Positions 32,474-41,204 of a DNA stretch of 64,000 nt are shown piece after piece. The stretch comes from [Bacillus] enclensis (GTDB lineage Bacteria; Bacillota; Bacilli; Bacillales; Bacillaceae_B): contig NZ_KQ758487.1 in NCBI RefSeq assembly GCF_001456935.1, positions 1 through 64,000 of the forward strand, given 5' to 3'. Each line of letters opens with the position of its first letter. Position 1 is the stretch's first letter. The position numbers and the translations under genes are program-made. The notes under the pieces were generated by a model. That model was not told the DNA's origin and searched no databases. It was given only the letters and a program-made list of their open reading frames with translations.

Positions 32474-33115
32474 TTATAACTTCTTTAAAGCTTCTTCAAC
32501 CGGTGTGTCACCGCTCAATATTTCAATTACCTTATGGTTCGTCTCTGGCGCAGTTAACGATTCCACCAGAACTTTTGCAACATCTGCACGGGGAATGTCA
32601 CCGCTTTTGTCTTCTATTGAAGACTGTGCGATTATTTTTCCTTTTGCCTCATCATGGGTCAGGGCACCGGGACGGACGATCGTATAGTTCAGTCCGCTTT
32701 CTTTAAGGTGTACGTCTGCATCATGCTTCGCATTTAAGTATACGCCCATGCCTTCAGGTGCGTTTTCCGGCTGGTCGGCACCCATCGAACTGAGCATGAT
32801 GAAACGTTCGATGCCTTTTTCCTTTGCGTAGTCGACCGCTTTTTTTGCACCTTCCTGATCGATTGCGATGGTTTTGTCTTCTCCGGTTTTACTTCCGCTT
32901 CCTGCAGCGAAGATCACCGCATTCACGTTTTCAAGCGCATAAGAAAAGTCCTGTTCAAGATCGGCAACAATCGGTCTGGCACCGAGCTCCTCCATATCTT
33001 TCGTCTGTTCCGATTTACGGATCATCGCTTTGGAAAAGTGTTGTGTGCTGTTCTTCAGTTCTTTCAATACCAGTCGGCCTGTATGGCCGTTTGCTCCAAT
33101 AACAAGTACATTCAT
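32474..33115 (-). CDS. Atypical short-chain dehydrogenase (YhfK-like NAD(P)-binding protein)
   Basis: A 213-residue atypical SDR. The NAD(P)-binding motif is VLVIGANGHTGRLVLKELKN near residue 3, with IFAAGSG near 68, FIMLSSMGAD near 105 and IVRPGALTHDE near 147. The catalytic tyrosine region reads YLNAKHDAD, a typical YxxxK variant of this group. It resembles YhfK of Bacillus subtilis over its length (214 residues there). The substrate is unknown, perhaps a quinone or sugar nucleotide. Its stop is followed by half of the terminator split by the IS. Confidence 0.85.
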   Translation of the reverse strand: MNVLVIGANGHTGRLVLKELKNSTQHFSKAMIRKSEQTKDMEELGARPIVADLEQDFSYALENVNAVIFAAGSGSKTGEDKTIAIDQEGAKKAVDYAKEKGIERFIMLSSMGADQPENAPEGMGVYLNAKHDADVHLKESGLNYTIVRPGALTHDEAKGKIIAQSSIEDKSGDIPRADVAKVLVESLTAPETNHKVIEILSGDTPVEEALKKL

Positions 33116-33195
33116 CTTTATTCAACATCCTTTGTAAGATTTTTGCCTTTATTATTGGTCTACCCATTCCTTGCTAAAATAAACAAACGGGTAGG

Positions 33196-33408
33196 TTACC
33201 CATCTGGATTCTCTATTTTCTGTCGATGATTTGAGTCGATCACCAGCTCTCCGACTCCCATTGCCATCAGTCCATTGAGAAAGCCGAAAAAAGTATAAAT
33301 AAGCTCATTCCCGCCCGAACCTGAAGTAAATACAATCATCATAAATCCAATAAAGCATAATGCTGCTGTAAGCATTCCTAAAATATAGAGTGTCCGTCCT
33401 ATAAACAT
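33196..33408 (-). CDS. Small membrane protein, unknown
   Basis: A 70-residue protein with two hydrophobic segments (residues 5-25 and 38-55), starting at ATG 33408 behind AAGGAGGTAAATGAT. It has no motif I recognise. The gene lies between yumC and the SDR on the same strand. The strong ribosome binding site supports its reality. Confidence 0.65.
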   Translation of the reverse strand: MFIGRTLYILGMLTAALCFIGFMMIVFTSGSGGNELIYTFFGFLNGLMAMGVGELVIDSNHRQKIENPDG

Positions 33409-33482
33409 ATCATTTACCTCCTTATAATATTTTTTATAAATGAAAAAAGATCCAGGCCTGATACCTGGATCTTCATTGCTCA

Positions 33483-34481
33483 TCAATCCGTAAACATAGA
33501 TGTACTGTGCATTGGCTGTACCCGTGCTTTTGGATCCATGTAGGCTTTTGCATTGTTGACGGCGGTAGGGGCTTCACCAAAGCCGCTTGCGATCAGTTTT
33601 ACTTTTCCATCATACGTCGAGATATCCCCGGCTGCGTAAATTCCTTCTATATTTGTTTCCATCCGGGAATTGACGACGATGGAGTTTTTCTCGATTTCGA
33701 GCCCCCAGTCCTTGATGGGACCGAGAGAAGAAACGAATCCGAAGTTGACGATCAGCTCGTCGATATCCAGGATTTCCTTTTCATCCCCGCGGACTTCTTC
33801 AAGGATGAGCTGATGGATTCTTGATTCGTCCCCCACGATTTCAGCAGGGACAAATGGAGTCTTGAGTTCGACAGATGAATTGTGCAGATTCTCCACACTG
33901 TGTTCATGGGCACGGAATTTATCCCTTCTGTGGATGAGATAGACCTTTTCTGCAATCGGTTCAAGCATGAGTGCCCAATCGACCGCGGAATCCCCGCCGC
34001 CGCAGATCGCGACTTTCTTTCCTTTGAATCTTTCCATATTATCCACGAAATAATGAAGATTCTTTCCTTCATATTGCATGGCATTTTCCAGCTCAAGGCG
34101 TCTCGGTTGAAAAGCACCATTTCCGGCCGTGATGATAATGGTTTTTGAATAGTGAACTTCTTTATCAGTTGAGAGCTTGAAGCAGCCGTCTCCCTGTTTT
34201 TCCACACTTTCAACTGCCTGCTCCAGACAGATCGTGGTTTCGAACTTGGCCATCTGTTCCTTTAGGTTGTTCACAAGGTCCTGTGCTTTTACCTTCGGGA
34301 AACCGGCCACATCATATATGTATTTTTCGGGATAAAGGGTGGATAGCTGACCGCCCAGTTGGGGCAGACTCTCGATGATCTTCACTGAAGCTTTTCTCAT
34401 CCCGCCATAGAAGGCAGTGAATAACCCTGTAGGGCCTCCTCCTATGATTGTTATATCGTAAACCTTTTGGTCTTCCTTCAA
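33483..34481 (-). CDS. yumC: Ferredoxin/flavodoxin-NADP+ reductase YumC
   Basis: A 332-residue thioredoxin reductase-like flavoprotein without the redox cysteines, which defines type 2 ferredoxin-NADP+ oxidoreductases. FAD binds at [20 protein letters not shown] near residue 8 and NADPH at [20 protein letters not shown] near 155. [22 protein letters not shown] near 285 and the C-terminal [16 protein letters not shown] are YumC signatures. The TTG start at 34481 follows GGGAGGGATCTAC. It supplies reduced ferredoxin or flavodoxin, for example to desaturases and Fe-S enzymes, and is essential in Bacillus subtilis as I recall. Confidence 0.94.
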   Translation of the reverse strand: MKEDQKVYDITIIGGGPTGLFTAFYGGMRKASVKIIESLPQLGGQLSTLYPEKYIYDVAGFPKVKAQDLVNNLKEQMAKFETTICLEQAVESVEKQGDGCFKLSTDKEVHYSKTIIITAGNGAFQPRRLELENAMQYEGKNLHYFVDNMERFKGKKVAICGGGDSAVDWALMLEPIAEKVYLIHRRDKFRAHEHSVENLHNSSVELKTPFVPAEIVGDESRIHQLILEEVRGDEKEILDIDELIVNFGFVSSLGPIKDWGLEIEKNSIVVNSRMETNIEGIYAAGDISTYDGKVKLIASGFGEAPTAVNNAKAYMDPKARVQPMHSTSMFTD

Positions 34482-34932
34482 GTAGATCCCTCCCAAATTA
34501 AGTTACATCTCTTTAATTTATTCTATCATAGAGATATCAATCCTTCCCAAAATTTAGATTGTTTTTTGGAATGTTCAGTTATTAACGAGGGAGGTATTGT
34601 CGCAATTTTCCCAAGAATGATTATTTATCCGTAATACCTTGAAAAGATGGGGTAAAAAGAATATTATGTAATGTAGACATATTGTTAAGAATTTATGACA
34701 ATTCTCGCGGTCTGAAATAGTACGTGAAGGATGTCACAAACTTATTTTTTGTTTTTATTTTTTCTTTATTCATTACTTTCTGTTCTACAGAAAAATCCCG
34801 TTCCATTTGTTTTTGGTTCCTTCAAAAGGGGAAAGAGATAGTAGCAGCAGATTGACGGGATAAAAAAGACTGATGTGGAGGACTCTAAGAGTATCCTACG
34901 CAAATACAATCAAAAAGGTGGATGTGATTCAG
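34482..34932. promoter_or_regulatory. yumC-yumB divergent intergenic region with a Rex-like site
   Basis: 450 bp. ACGTGA-N6-TCACAA at 34722-34739 resembles the Rex operator TTGTGA-N6-TCACAA with two mismatches in one half. Rex controls the ndh-type NADH dehydrogenase gene in Bacillus subtilis, so a site before yumB would make sense. A clear -35/-10 pair was not found. TTTTTTGTTTTTATTTTTTC near 34745 is a T-rich stretch. Confidence 0.45.
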
Positions 34933-36150
34933 TTGAGAAAGCCAAGAATCGTTGTTTTAGGTGCAGGTTACGGCGGGCTTATGACAGTAACTCGTCTTCA
35001 GAAGCAATTGGGTACGAACGAAGCGGAAGTCATCCTTATTAATAAAAATGACTACCATTATGAAACAACATGGCTGCATGAAGCTTCTGCAGGGACTCTT
35101 CATCATGACCGTGTACGCTATGACGTCAAGGACGTTGTGAATACAAGCAAAGTGAATTTTTTACAGGCAACTGTTGATGACATCAAAGTTGAAGAAAAGA
35201 AAGTCCTTACAAGCGAAGGTGAAGTGGAATTCGATTACCTGGTCGTTGCACTAGGTGCAGAATCTGAAACGTTCGGCATCCAGGGCTTGCATGAGCATGC
35301 TTTCATGATTGCGAACGTCAATTCTGCCCGTCAGATCCGTGAGCATATCGAACTTCAATTTGCCACATATAAGAATGAAGAGGTGCCTAAAGACGAGCGC
35401 CTGACAATCGTTGTCGGCGGCGCAGGCTTCACTGGTATCGAATTCCTTGGTGAACTTGGTAACCGCGTTCCTGAGCTTTGCAAAGAGTACGATATCGACC
35501 GTTCCAAAGTGCGCATCGTATGTGTTGAGGCAGCTCCTATGATCCTTCCTGGATTCGATCCGGAGCTTGTAAAATATGCACGTGCCACACTTGAGAAAAA
35601 AGGCGTTGAATTCCATATCGGAACACCGCTTAAGGAAGCAAAAGCAGGCAGCGTCCTGATTGCTAAAGGCGAAGATGAAGTGGAAGAAATCAAAGCCGGA
35701 ACAATCGTATGGGCAGCAGGTGTCCGCGGTAATCGCGTCATTGAAAAAGCGGGTATTGAAAACATGCGTGCACGCGTCAAGATCAACAAGGATCTTCGTG
35801 CGCCTGGACATGACAATATCTTCATCGTTGGAGACTGCTCATTGATGATCAATGAAGAAACGGAACGCCCATATCCTCCGACTGCACAAATCGCGATGCA
35901 GCAAGGAGAAGTGTGTGCCCGTAATATCGCAGCCCTTCTTCACGGTAAAAATGATCTTGAAGAATTCACTCCGGATATCAAAGGTACAGTATGTTCACTT
36001 GGTGAAAATGACGCAATCGGCGTTGTGTACGGCAAGAAACTTACAGGTACGAAAGCATCATTCATGAAGAAGGTAGTAGACAACCGTGCATTGTACATGG
36101 TTGGCGGACCTTCACTCGTATTCAAAAAGGGTAAATTCAAGTTCTTTTAA
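34933..36150 (+). CDS. yumB: Type II NADH dehydrogenase YumB
   Basis: A 405-residue NDH-2 flavoprotein. FAD binds at [20 protein letters not shown] near residue 5, NADH at [20 protein letters not shown] near 157, and [20 protein letters not shown] near 296 followed by [10 protein letters not shown] is the quinone-site region of the family. The C-terminal [18 protein letters not shown] is the membrane-associated tail. It passes electrons from NADH to menaquinone without pumping protons. I prefer the TTG at 34933 ([10 protein letters not shown]), aligned with homologues, although a GTG at 34924 is possible. It ends in a strong terminator. Confidence 0.92.
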   Translation: MRKPRIVVLGAGYGGLMTVTRLQKQLGTNEAEVILINKNDYHYETTWLHEASAGTLHHDRVRYDVKDVVNTSKVNFLQATVDDIKVEEKKVLTSEGEVEFDYLVVALGAESETFGIQGLHEHAFMIANVNSARQIREHIELQFATYKNEEVPKDERLTIVVGGAGFTGIEFLGELGNRVPELCKEYDIDRSKVRIVCVEAAPMILPGFDPELVKYARATLEKKGVEFHIGTPLKEAKAGSVLIAKGEDEVEEIKAGTIVWAAGVRGNRVIEKAGIENMRARVKINKDLRAPGHDNIFIVGDCSLMINEETERPYPPTAQIAMQQGEVCARNIAALLHGKNDLEEFTPDIKGTVCSLGENDAIGVVYGKKLTGTKASFMKKVVDNRALYMVGGPSLVFKKGKFKFF

Positions 36151-36163
36151 TATCAAGTGAGTA

Positions 36164-36197
36164 AAAGCAGAGCGGAAACCCGCTCTGCTTTTTTTCG
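36164..36197 (+). terminator. Intrinsic terminator after yumB
   Basis: AAAAGCAGAGCGG and CCGCTCTGCTTTT form a 13-bp stem around AAAC, then T-run. Confidence 0.93.
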
Positions 36198-36220
36198 TTT
36201 CGTTGTTACGATACTGGGTT

Positions 36221-36308
36221 TATCAACGTTTTTTGGTTGGTTATCAACAAAAAGAGGTTTTATCAACGAAAATTCATTTTTATCCACAAAAAATCAAGTT
36301 TCTCAACA
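36221..36308. repeat. Intergenic array of TTATCAAC words, 19-21 bp period
   Basis: TTATCAACG (36221), TTATCAACA (36242), TTATCAACG (36261), TTATCCACA (36281) and TTCTCAACA (36300). One copy is the exact DnaA box consensus, the others differ at one or two bases. It starts just after the yumB terminator. The 350-bp gap otherwise holds a CGGGCCTGGCTC motif near 36405. Confidence 0.75.
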
Positions 36309-36555
36309 GATTTCATAGATGTTACCGACAATTCTAAAAAATCGACTAATCCCTCGCGCTTCCAGCGTGCTGCCCTTCAGCTGCATCAAAGCCAATACTT
36401 GAACCCGGGCCTGGCTCGAAATAGGCATTCTGAGACAAGTTCACGGGGCATCATTATATAGACCTTCCTTCCTGAATATCCACTCATGACTTTTCTATCT
36501 TCCCATCCTGTAGTACCTTAAAAGAAAGAGAAAGCTACAGGAAGAGGAGGAGCAG

Positions 36556-37038
36556 ATGAAAAGGGGAAAAGTATGGCTGGCTGTTGCCGGACTCGTTATA
36601 GATAAAGAAGGAAATTGGCTTGTTGTTAAGAAGAGATACGGCGGATTGAAAGGCATGTGGTCATTGCCGGCCGGGTTCGTCAATGAAGGAGAGACAGTGG
36701 ATGAAGCTGTCATCCGCGAGGTCAAAGAGGAGACGGGCCTCACAACGACCGTGAACGGCATCATCGGGGTGCGTACGGGTGTAATCGGCAATGAAATCAG
36801 TGACAATATGATCATCTTTCATTTGAACCATATCGAAACTGATCAAATAGAAATAGAAAAAAATGAATTGTTCGATGTGCAGTGGAAATCACCGAATGCT
36901 TTAATGGTTGACGGGAAAACGTCGGTGATGATTCATGAGATGTTGAAACAGGGTGACTTACTGCAGCGTCACCAGGCTATAGAAGGACTGGATCCAGGCG
37001 AACAGTTTGGGTATACAAGTTATAAACTGTTTATGTAA
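36556..37038 (+). CDS. Nudix hydrolase
   Basis: A 160-residue Nudix protein with a complete box GX5EX7REUXEEXGU: GFVNEGETVDEAVIREVKEE followed by TGL, residues 40-62. Family members hydrolyse nucleoside diphosphates linked to other groups. The substrate cannot be told. The ATG follows AGAGGAGGAGCAG. A C-terminal extension of about 25 residues (GLDPGEQFGYTSYKLFM) lies beyond the core. It ends at a bidirectional terminator shared with the PAS-STAS gene. Confidence 0.9.
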   Translation: MKRGKVWLAVAGLVIDKEGNWLVVKKRYGGLKGMWSLPAGFVNEGETVDEAVIREVKEETGLTTTVNGIIGVRTGVIGNEISDNMIIFHLNHIETDQIEIEKNELFDVQWKSPNALMVDGKTSVMIHEMLKQGDLLQRHQAIEGLDPGEQFGYTSYKLFM

Positions 37039-37078
37039 AAAGGTGATGGAGGCATTTTGGTGCTTCCATCACCTTTTC
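37038..37078. terminator. Bidirectional terminator between the Nudix and PAS-STAS genes
   Basis: AAAAGGTGATGGA (37038-37050) and TCCATCACCTTTT (37065-37077) are perfectly complementary. Confidence 0.92.
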
Positions 37079-37845
37079 TCATTGGTTTCGCTGTCCAATT
37101 TGGACATGATATATTTGAGTCCGACATTTGAATGACTGAACGTAACAATATCTTTAAACTCACCGATCCGGATGGCAAGTTCGGGAGTGATACCAACGAT
37201 GATGCATTCGACCCCGATCAATTTCAGGCAATCGTATAGGTTTTGAAGATTTTGCCTGATGCTGTCATCAAACCTGTTGATCCCGCTGAGACTGATCATC
37301 ACAAATTCGACGCCTCCCGAGACACACTCCTCAAGTACCGTGCTGATTACCTTTTCTCCCCGCTCATGGTCGAGCTCACCTTTGAGCGGCAGCGCGATTG
37401 TCTTGTCCCATATATGCAAGATGGGCACAGACAGCTCCTCAATCATGGTTTCCCTTTTCTTTTCTTCTTCAGCCTTAGTGGTAACATCCATAAGCATGAC
37501 CATATAGCCTTCTACTTCACCCGAGTGTGCTAAACTCGTGATCGGGCTGATGACAATGTCTGCAGCAAACTTGTTCCTGATATTGATCCTTGCCCGATGC
37601 GTTTCTTTAAGTTCTGACATGATCCTGCGCTGATACTGCGGCATCCTGTGAAACTCGTCCATATTCATTCCGATGATTTGATCAGCACCCTCCAGGCCGA
37701 ATAGCGGGGCAATGACTGTCATGGACTTGACGGCTGTTGCATTCATCCATGTGACGTTATAATCCTTGTCGGCAATAATGATATTTTCTCCGATGCTGTT
37801 TAAGGCATCAGTACTTGTAATATTGATAGGAATGGAACAGTTCAT
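37069..37845 (-). CDS. PAS-STAS signalling protein (RsbR/YtvA type)
   Basis: A 258-residue protein. Residues 10-120 form a PAS domain (ALNSIGENIIIADKDYNVTW, then a PAC-like end at VEGYMVMLMDVTT), and residues 145-245 form a STAS domain (VPILHIWDKTIALPLKGELD onward). This is the layout of stressosome RsbR paralogues and blue-light YtvA. The cysteine motif of LOV domains (NCRFLQ) is absent, so it is not a photoreceptor of that type. The STAS region carries serine at VMISLSGINRFD, where RsbR proteins have a phosphorylatable threonine or serine. A role feeding into SigB control is plausible. Confidence 0.83.
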   Translation of the reverse strand: MNCSIPINITSTDALNSIGENIIIADKDYNVTWMNATAVKSMTVIAPLFGLEGADQIIGMNMDEFHRMPQYQRRIMSELKETHRARINIRNKFAADIVISPITSLAHSGEVEGYMVMLMDVTTKAEEEKKRETMIEELSVPILHIWDKTIALPLKGELDHERGEKVISTVLEECVSGGVEFVMISLSGINRFDDSIRQNLQNLYDCLKLIGVECIIVGITPELAIRIGEFKDIVTFSHSNVGLKYIMSKLDSETNEKR

Positions 37846-37874
37846 TTTGGTACGCCACCTTGTTTCTGCGATTT

Positions 37875-37899
37875 ATACAAGTATTTCTAATACAAGTAT
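37875..37899 (-). promoter_or_regulatory. Paired ATACTTGTAT direct repeats upstream of the PAS-STAS gene
   Basis: On the minus strand ATACTTGTAT occurs twice, 15 bp apart (37899-37890 and 37884-37875), 30 bp before the start codon. Each is itself near-palindromic. TATAAA next to the second copy may be a -10. This could be a tandem operator. Confidence 0.45.
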
Positions 37900-38163
37900 A
37901 TAACAAACAAGAAAAATGTAAAACGAAATGGAGAAAGAGGGGATTGGACCACTGGGAAAGCCTTAACATTCAGGCAAGAAAACACGTTAGTGTGATTTAT
38001 TTAAAAATTCAGTAAATTATATGAAAAAGAGAGATAATAAAAGATAACAAGCAATGTATTCGCTTTCTTAGAGGTACATCCCCTAATATGTCCCTTTTCA
38101 TTGGAAAGGATAGATGATATATTATCAGAAAATTATAAAAACAAACCCAAAGGAGAGGGAATC

Positions 38164-38289
38164 ATGAGAGCTACTGCAAGTACGAAAACAAAATTTTGTC
38201 TATACTGTTCAGGAAAAGGATACTTTCAGTTAGTGTTGGGTGGTTCTGAAACTTGCCCTTGCTGCGGAGGCAGCGGGAAACAGAAATAG
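38164..38289 (+). CDS. yuiA: Small zinc-ribbon-like protein YuiA
   Basis: A 41-residue protein with two CXXCXGXG-like motifs, CLYCSGKGYFQLVLGG and CPCCGGSGKQ, like half of a DnaJ zinc finger. It should bind one zinc ion. The ATG at 38164 follows AAAGGAGAGGGAATC. Length and motif spacing match YuiA of Bacillus subtilis, which has no known function. A strong terminator follows. Confidence 0.88.
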   Translation: MRATASTKTKFCLYCSGKGYFQLVLGGSETCPCCGGSGKQK

Positions 38290-38337
38290 AACTATACGAT
38301 TAACTTATAAAGAGGCTGGAACAGAAATTTTAGAATA

Positions 38338-38388
38338 AATAAACCCCAATTTATTTGTCTTAGCAGGCAAATAAATTGGGGTTTTTGT
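38338..38388 (+). terminator. Intrinsic terminator after yuiA
   Basis: A 17-bp stem AAACCCCAATTTATTTG / CAAATAAATTGGGGTTT with a 10-nt loop and T-run. Confidence 0.92.
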
Positions 38389-38410
38389 TTGGACTTAATC
38401 TGGTATGTAG

Positions 38411-38535
38411 GTTCTCCCCAGCGGTTGATTGAAGTTTGCAGGGCTTAGAGGCACATGACATAAGCCTTTGATCAAAGGCCTTCCGCTTTTTTAATAAGCT
38501 ACTCTTCCCGCAGAAGTCTTCGTCTTGCCTACAAG
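38411..38535. repeat. Dispersed repeat, degenerate copy D
   Basis: Starts AGCGGTTGATTGAAGTTTGC and ends TCTTCGTCTTGCC. The middle retains GGCTTAGAGGC and CATAAG, followed by the palindrome CCTTTGATCAAAGG. It looks like an internally deleted and partly rearranged member of the family. Confidence 0.6.
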
Positions 38536-38621
38536 CACAAAAGAAATGGACCGGAAAAGTGCTTTTTTTAGGTCAATATTGGATTTTTTTGGTAAGTGAC
38601 GGAATAAATCATGAAATTCGA

Positions 38622-38726
38622 AGATTATTCCGCAGAATTCAAAGATTATTGCCAGGAATTGAAAGAAAAAGTCCAGTTTTCGAAAGATTACGGGGCAATA
38701 TTAAAAGATTCCCCCAATTCACTCCG
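38622..38726. repeat. Intergenic array with exact 21-bp period, five units
   Basis: Units start AGATT(A) or AGAAA at 38622, 38643, 38664, 38685 and 38706, exactly 21 bp apart. Units 1 and 2 are AGATTATTCC...AATTCAA and AGATTATTGC...AATTGAA. The later ones are more diverged. No gene is seen between 38290 and 39112 besides repeats. Confidence 0.75.
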
Positions 38727-38904
38727 TTCCGCAGGCTGCATTATAGGGCTCCTTGAGCCAAAACGCTGAATACACCTAATAAAGTGAGTGCAACCATTCG
38801 TATACTGCGCCAAAAACACCTCTAACCTTCGTCACCCTCAAAAAAATTGATCAGGAGTTCTAGGGACCAGACGCCGGAGCTGGAGAGGATCTGCCGCCAG
38901 AACC

Positions 38905-38958
38905 AGGAGGCTCACGGGCTACCCGCGGAAAGCGAAATCTTGCACGGAAATCATTAGC
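38905..38958. repeat. Solo right end of the dispersed repeat
   Basis: GGAGGCTCACGGGCTACCCG, then CGGAAAGCGAAATCTTGCAC and GGAAATCATTAGCGG match the right ends of copies B and E. The left part is missing. Confidence 0.7.
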
Positions 38959-39050
38959 GGTGTATAGAGTCTGATTCTAGATATTTCACTAATCTTTTTA
39001 CTGAAATGATCTGGAATTTTGTTGATTTTGTGAATACCTCTGCCAAAAGA

Positions 39051-39079
39051 TTGACGCTTTCATAAACATTGAGTACACT
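39051..39079 (+). promoter_or_regulatory. SigA-type promoter of yuiB
   Basis: TTGACG (39051-39056), 17-bp spacer, TACACT (39074-39079), 34 bp before the ATG at 39113. Confidence 0.75.
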
Positions 39080-39112
39080 AAACTTTAGTGTTTATGGAGG
39101 TGCAGACGGTAA

Positions 39113-39430
39113 ATGCCTATACATGTAATGATCATTTCGATGCTTCTGTTCCTGGTTCTGTTTTTTGGAATCGGTTTTTTGCTTAATATGTTATTGCGTA
39201 TGACATGGATCATGGCGGTCATCTATCCGCTTGTTGTCATCTTTATTGTAGACGATGTCCGTTTTATAGAATATTTCCGGAACGCCGGTGAATCATTTTC
39301 TGACTTGGGAACGAAGTTAGGCAATTTGGCTTTGGCTGATCTTTTGATCTTGGGGAGCGGCCTGACTGGGGCGGTCCTGTCGGGGATTGTAATGAGGATA
39401 TTGAGAGCAAAAGGATACAGAATGTTTTAA
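39113..39430 (+). CDS. yuiB: Membrane protein YuiB
   Basis: A 105-residue membrane protein with hydrophobic segments at about 4-28, 32-47 and 74-98. FIVDDVRFIEYFRNAGESF in the middle loop is a conserved stretch of the YuiB family. Function is unknown. The ATG follows TGGAGGTGCAGACGGTAA. It precedes yuiC, as in Bacillus subtilis, but with a terminator in between. Confidence 0.85.
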   Translation: MPIHVMIISMLLFLVLFFGIGFLLNMLLRMTWIMAVIYPLVVIFIVDDVRFIEYFRNAGESFSDLGTKLGNLALADLLILGSGLTGAVLSGIVMRILRAKGYRMF

Positions 39431-39437
39431 TTATCTG

Positions 39438-39472
39438 CCGTTTAACCGAGCTACCGGGTTGAACGGTTTTTT
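39438..39472 (+). terminator. Intrinsic terminator after yuiB
   Basis: CCGTTTAACC pairs with GGTTGAACGG (one G-U), followed by T6. Confidence 0.85.
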
Positions 39473-39643
39473 GTGTGTGTTAAAGGCTTTGCAATCTCTA
39501 GAAGGAGTTTTCATCACCGCGATTTTACCTCGGGAACAAACAACCTATTATTTTCCAAAAAATGAAACTATTCGATTTTTTTATCAATTTATGAATAAAT
39601 ACCAAACCCTTGGGGAAGGAATAAGGGTGGGAGGAGTGAATTC

Positions 39644-40345
39644 ATGAATTTGGTAAGAAAATGGACGAAACGAATCATAATGGCTGGTTTATTCACACTG
39701 GCTTTAGGCACCACCTTTCAATCGGTATCGGGGGTGGAAGCCCAGACATTTAAATCATGGCTGAATGAGAATCATGGGCATCAGTCAGAAAGCTATTCGG
39801 AAAATCATAAAACAAATCATATATCTTTGTCATTTAAATTTTTGAAGAGACTGGCAGGTGCAAAGACCTTGATCTCTTCGAAACCTGTTGTGGGGAAGGT
39901 TCCAACGCTTGAAGAATCGGTTAACTGGGAACAGTATCCGAAGAACCGGGTAGTGGCAACAGGCTATACTGCCGGGGTGGAGTCCACTGGGAAAAATCCG
40001 GGACACCCCTCGTATGGAATTACATATTCGGGAGTAAAAGTGAAACGGGACCTCTATTCAACGATTGCAGCAGATACATCCGTCTATCCGATCGGGACGA
40101 TCCTATTCATCCCTAACTATGGGTACGGGGTTGTGGCGGATACAGGCAGCGCGATCAAAGGGAACCGTCTCGATTTGTATTACGATACCGTGGACCAGGT
40201 TTATAACGAATGGGGAAAACAAACCCTCAATGTGTATCTCGTTCAAGTGGGATCGGGAAAACTGACCGAAGAGGAACTGGTGAAACTGAACAGCAACGAA
40301 TCCATGCAGGTGTTCAGGCAACAGATATTATCAACAAAGGAATAA
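39644..40345 (+). CDS. yuiC: 3D-domain muralytic protein YuiC
   Basis: A 233-residue exported protein. A basic start and hydrophobic segment (residues 10-28, ending QSVSGVEAQ) look like a signal peptide. The C-terminal 3D domain has its three aspartates in [30 protein letters not shown]. The domain is shared with resuscitation-promoting Sps proteins and MltA, and YuiC was shown to cleave peptidoglycan as a lytic transglycosylase-like enzyme. The ATG follows GGGAGGAGTGAATTC. Likely role: wall remodelling in stationary phase, germination or outgrowth. Confidence 0.9.
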   Translation: MNLVRKWTKRIIMAGLFTLALGTTFQSVSGVEAQTFKSWLNENHGHQSESYSENHKTNHISLSFKFLKRLAGAKTLISSKPVVGKVPTLEESVNWEQYPKNRVVATGYTAGVESTGKNPGHPSYGITYSGVKVKRDLYSTIAADTSVYPIGTILFIPNYGYGVVADTGSAIKGNRLDLYYDTVDQVYNEWGKQTLNVYLVQVGSGKLTEEELVKLNSNESMQVFRQQILSTKE

Positions 40346-40348
40346 TAA

Positions 40349-40390
40349 AAAGCTCGTATTCAGTGAAACTTCTGAGTACGAGCTTTTTTC
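40349..40390. terminator. Bidirectional terminator after yuiC
   Basis: AAAGCTCGTA(T)TCAG pairs with CTGA(G)TACGAGCTTT, with T-runs on both strands. It also serves the convergent gene ending at 40391. Confidence 0.88.
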
Positions 40391-41194
40391 TTATGTGTCA
40401 TATTGAATATCCAAACCTTTGTATACTTCAGGATGGAGTTCTATCGCAAGCTTCAGGGCCCCTTTTAATAAAAGGGGGGACGGCCTGCAGTAGAGTGCTT
40501 CTTCAAGTATGAGAATCCGATTTTCTTTTACCGCTTTCATCGTATCCCACTTCGGGCGCTTCTTCACGATTCCGGGGTTAACCCGTTTCTGCTGTACGCC
40601 GACCCAGGCAAGGCAGATATAATCGGGCTCACGGTTCCTGACGTCTTCCCAATCGGTCTGGACGCTGGCAAGATCCACATCGTTGAAAACATTCTCAGCC
40701 CCTGCCATCTCACTCAGTTCCGTAAGCCAGTTTATTTTACCCGGAGTGAAAACGGGCTTTGGCCACCATTCCCAGTACAGGGTCGGAATGCTGTCCACAG
40801 TCCTGCTCAACCGCTTCAGTTCTTCGACCGTATGTAAGAAGGTATGATGCTTTTCACCCGCGGTCTCTTCTATTCCGCATGCTTTTCCGACCGTTAAAAG
40901 GTCCTCCGCAATATCATTGAAGCTTTGAGGGTTCAGAGTGATATGGGGGATTTCCCTTCTATCCAATTCTTCGATATTCTTTTCCATGCCGGGTACGCTT
41001 ATTGAGGATAAGACAAGATCCGGTTTCAGCGACTGCAGCTTATCCATGTCAATGGACAAGTCGGGGCCGAGCTTTGGAAGAGAGCGGACCTCCCCGGGAT
41101 AATCGGAAAAATCGTCCACCCCGACCAGACTGGATGTAAGGCCGAGATAATCAATGATTTCAGTATTGCTGGGGCAAATAGAGACAATCCTCAC
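40391..41194 (-). CDS. BtuF-like substrate-binding fold protein, cytosolic
   Basis: A 267-residue protein with the helical-backbone metal/cobalamin receptor fold of ABC transporter binding proteins. RIVSICPSNTEIIDYLGLTS near residue 2 and LQSLKPDLVLSS near 53 are typical, as is the tryptophan-rich LYWEWWPKPVFTPGK near 140. No signal peptide or lipobox is present, so it is probably not a transport receptor in the normal sense. It begins at GTG 41194 (AGGAGTGATTCG before it), 10 bp after yuiD, and should be co-transcribed with it. Ligand unknown: cobalamin-like or a siderophore. Confidence 0.8.
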   Translation of the reverse strand: MRIVSICPSNTEIIDYLGLTSSLVGVDDFSDYPGEVRSLPKLGPDLSIDMDKLQSLKPDLVLSSISVPGMEKNIEELDRREIPHITLNPQSFNDIAEDLLTVGKACGIEETAGEKHHTFLHTVEELKRLSRTVDSIPTLYWEWWPKPVFTPGKINWLTELSEMAGAENVFNDVDLASVQTDWEDVRNREPDYICLAWVGVQQKRVNPGIVKKRPKWDTMKAVKENRILILEEALYCRPSPLLLKGALKLAIELHPEVYKGLDIQYDT

Positions 41195-41204
41195 CGAATC
41201 ACTC

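Noticed and set aside
36221..36308. Replication origin based on clustered DnaA-like boxes
   Set aside because: Only one of five words is exact, there is no dnaA/dnaN neighbourhood or AT-rich unwinding element, and the 20-bp period is shared by arrays with unrelated words.
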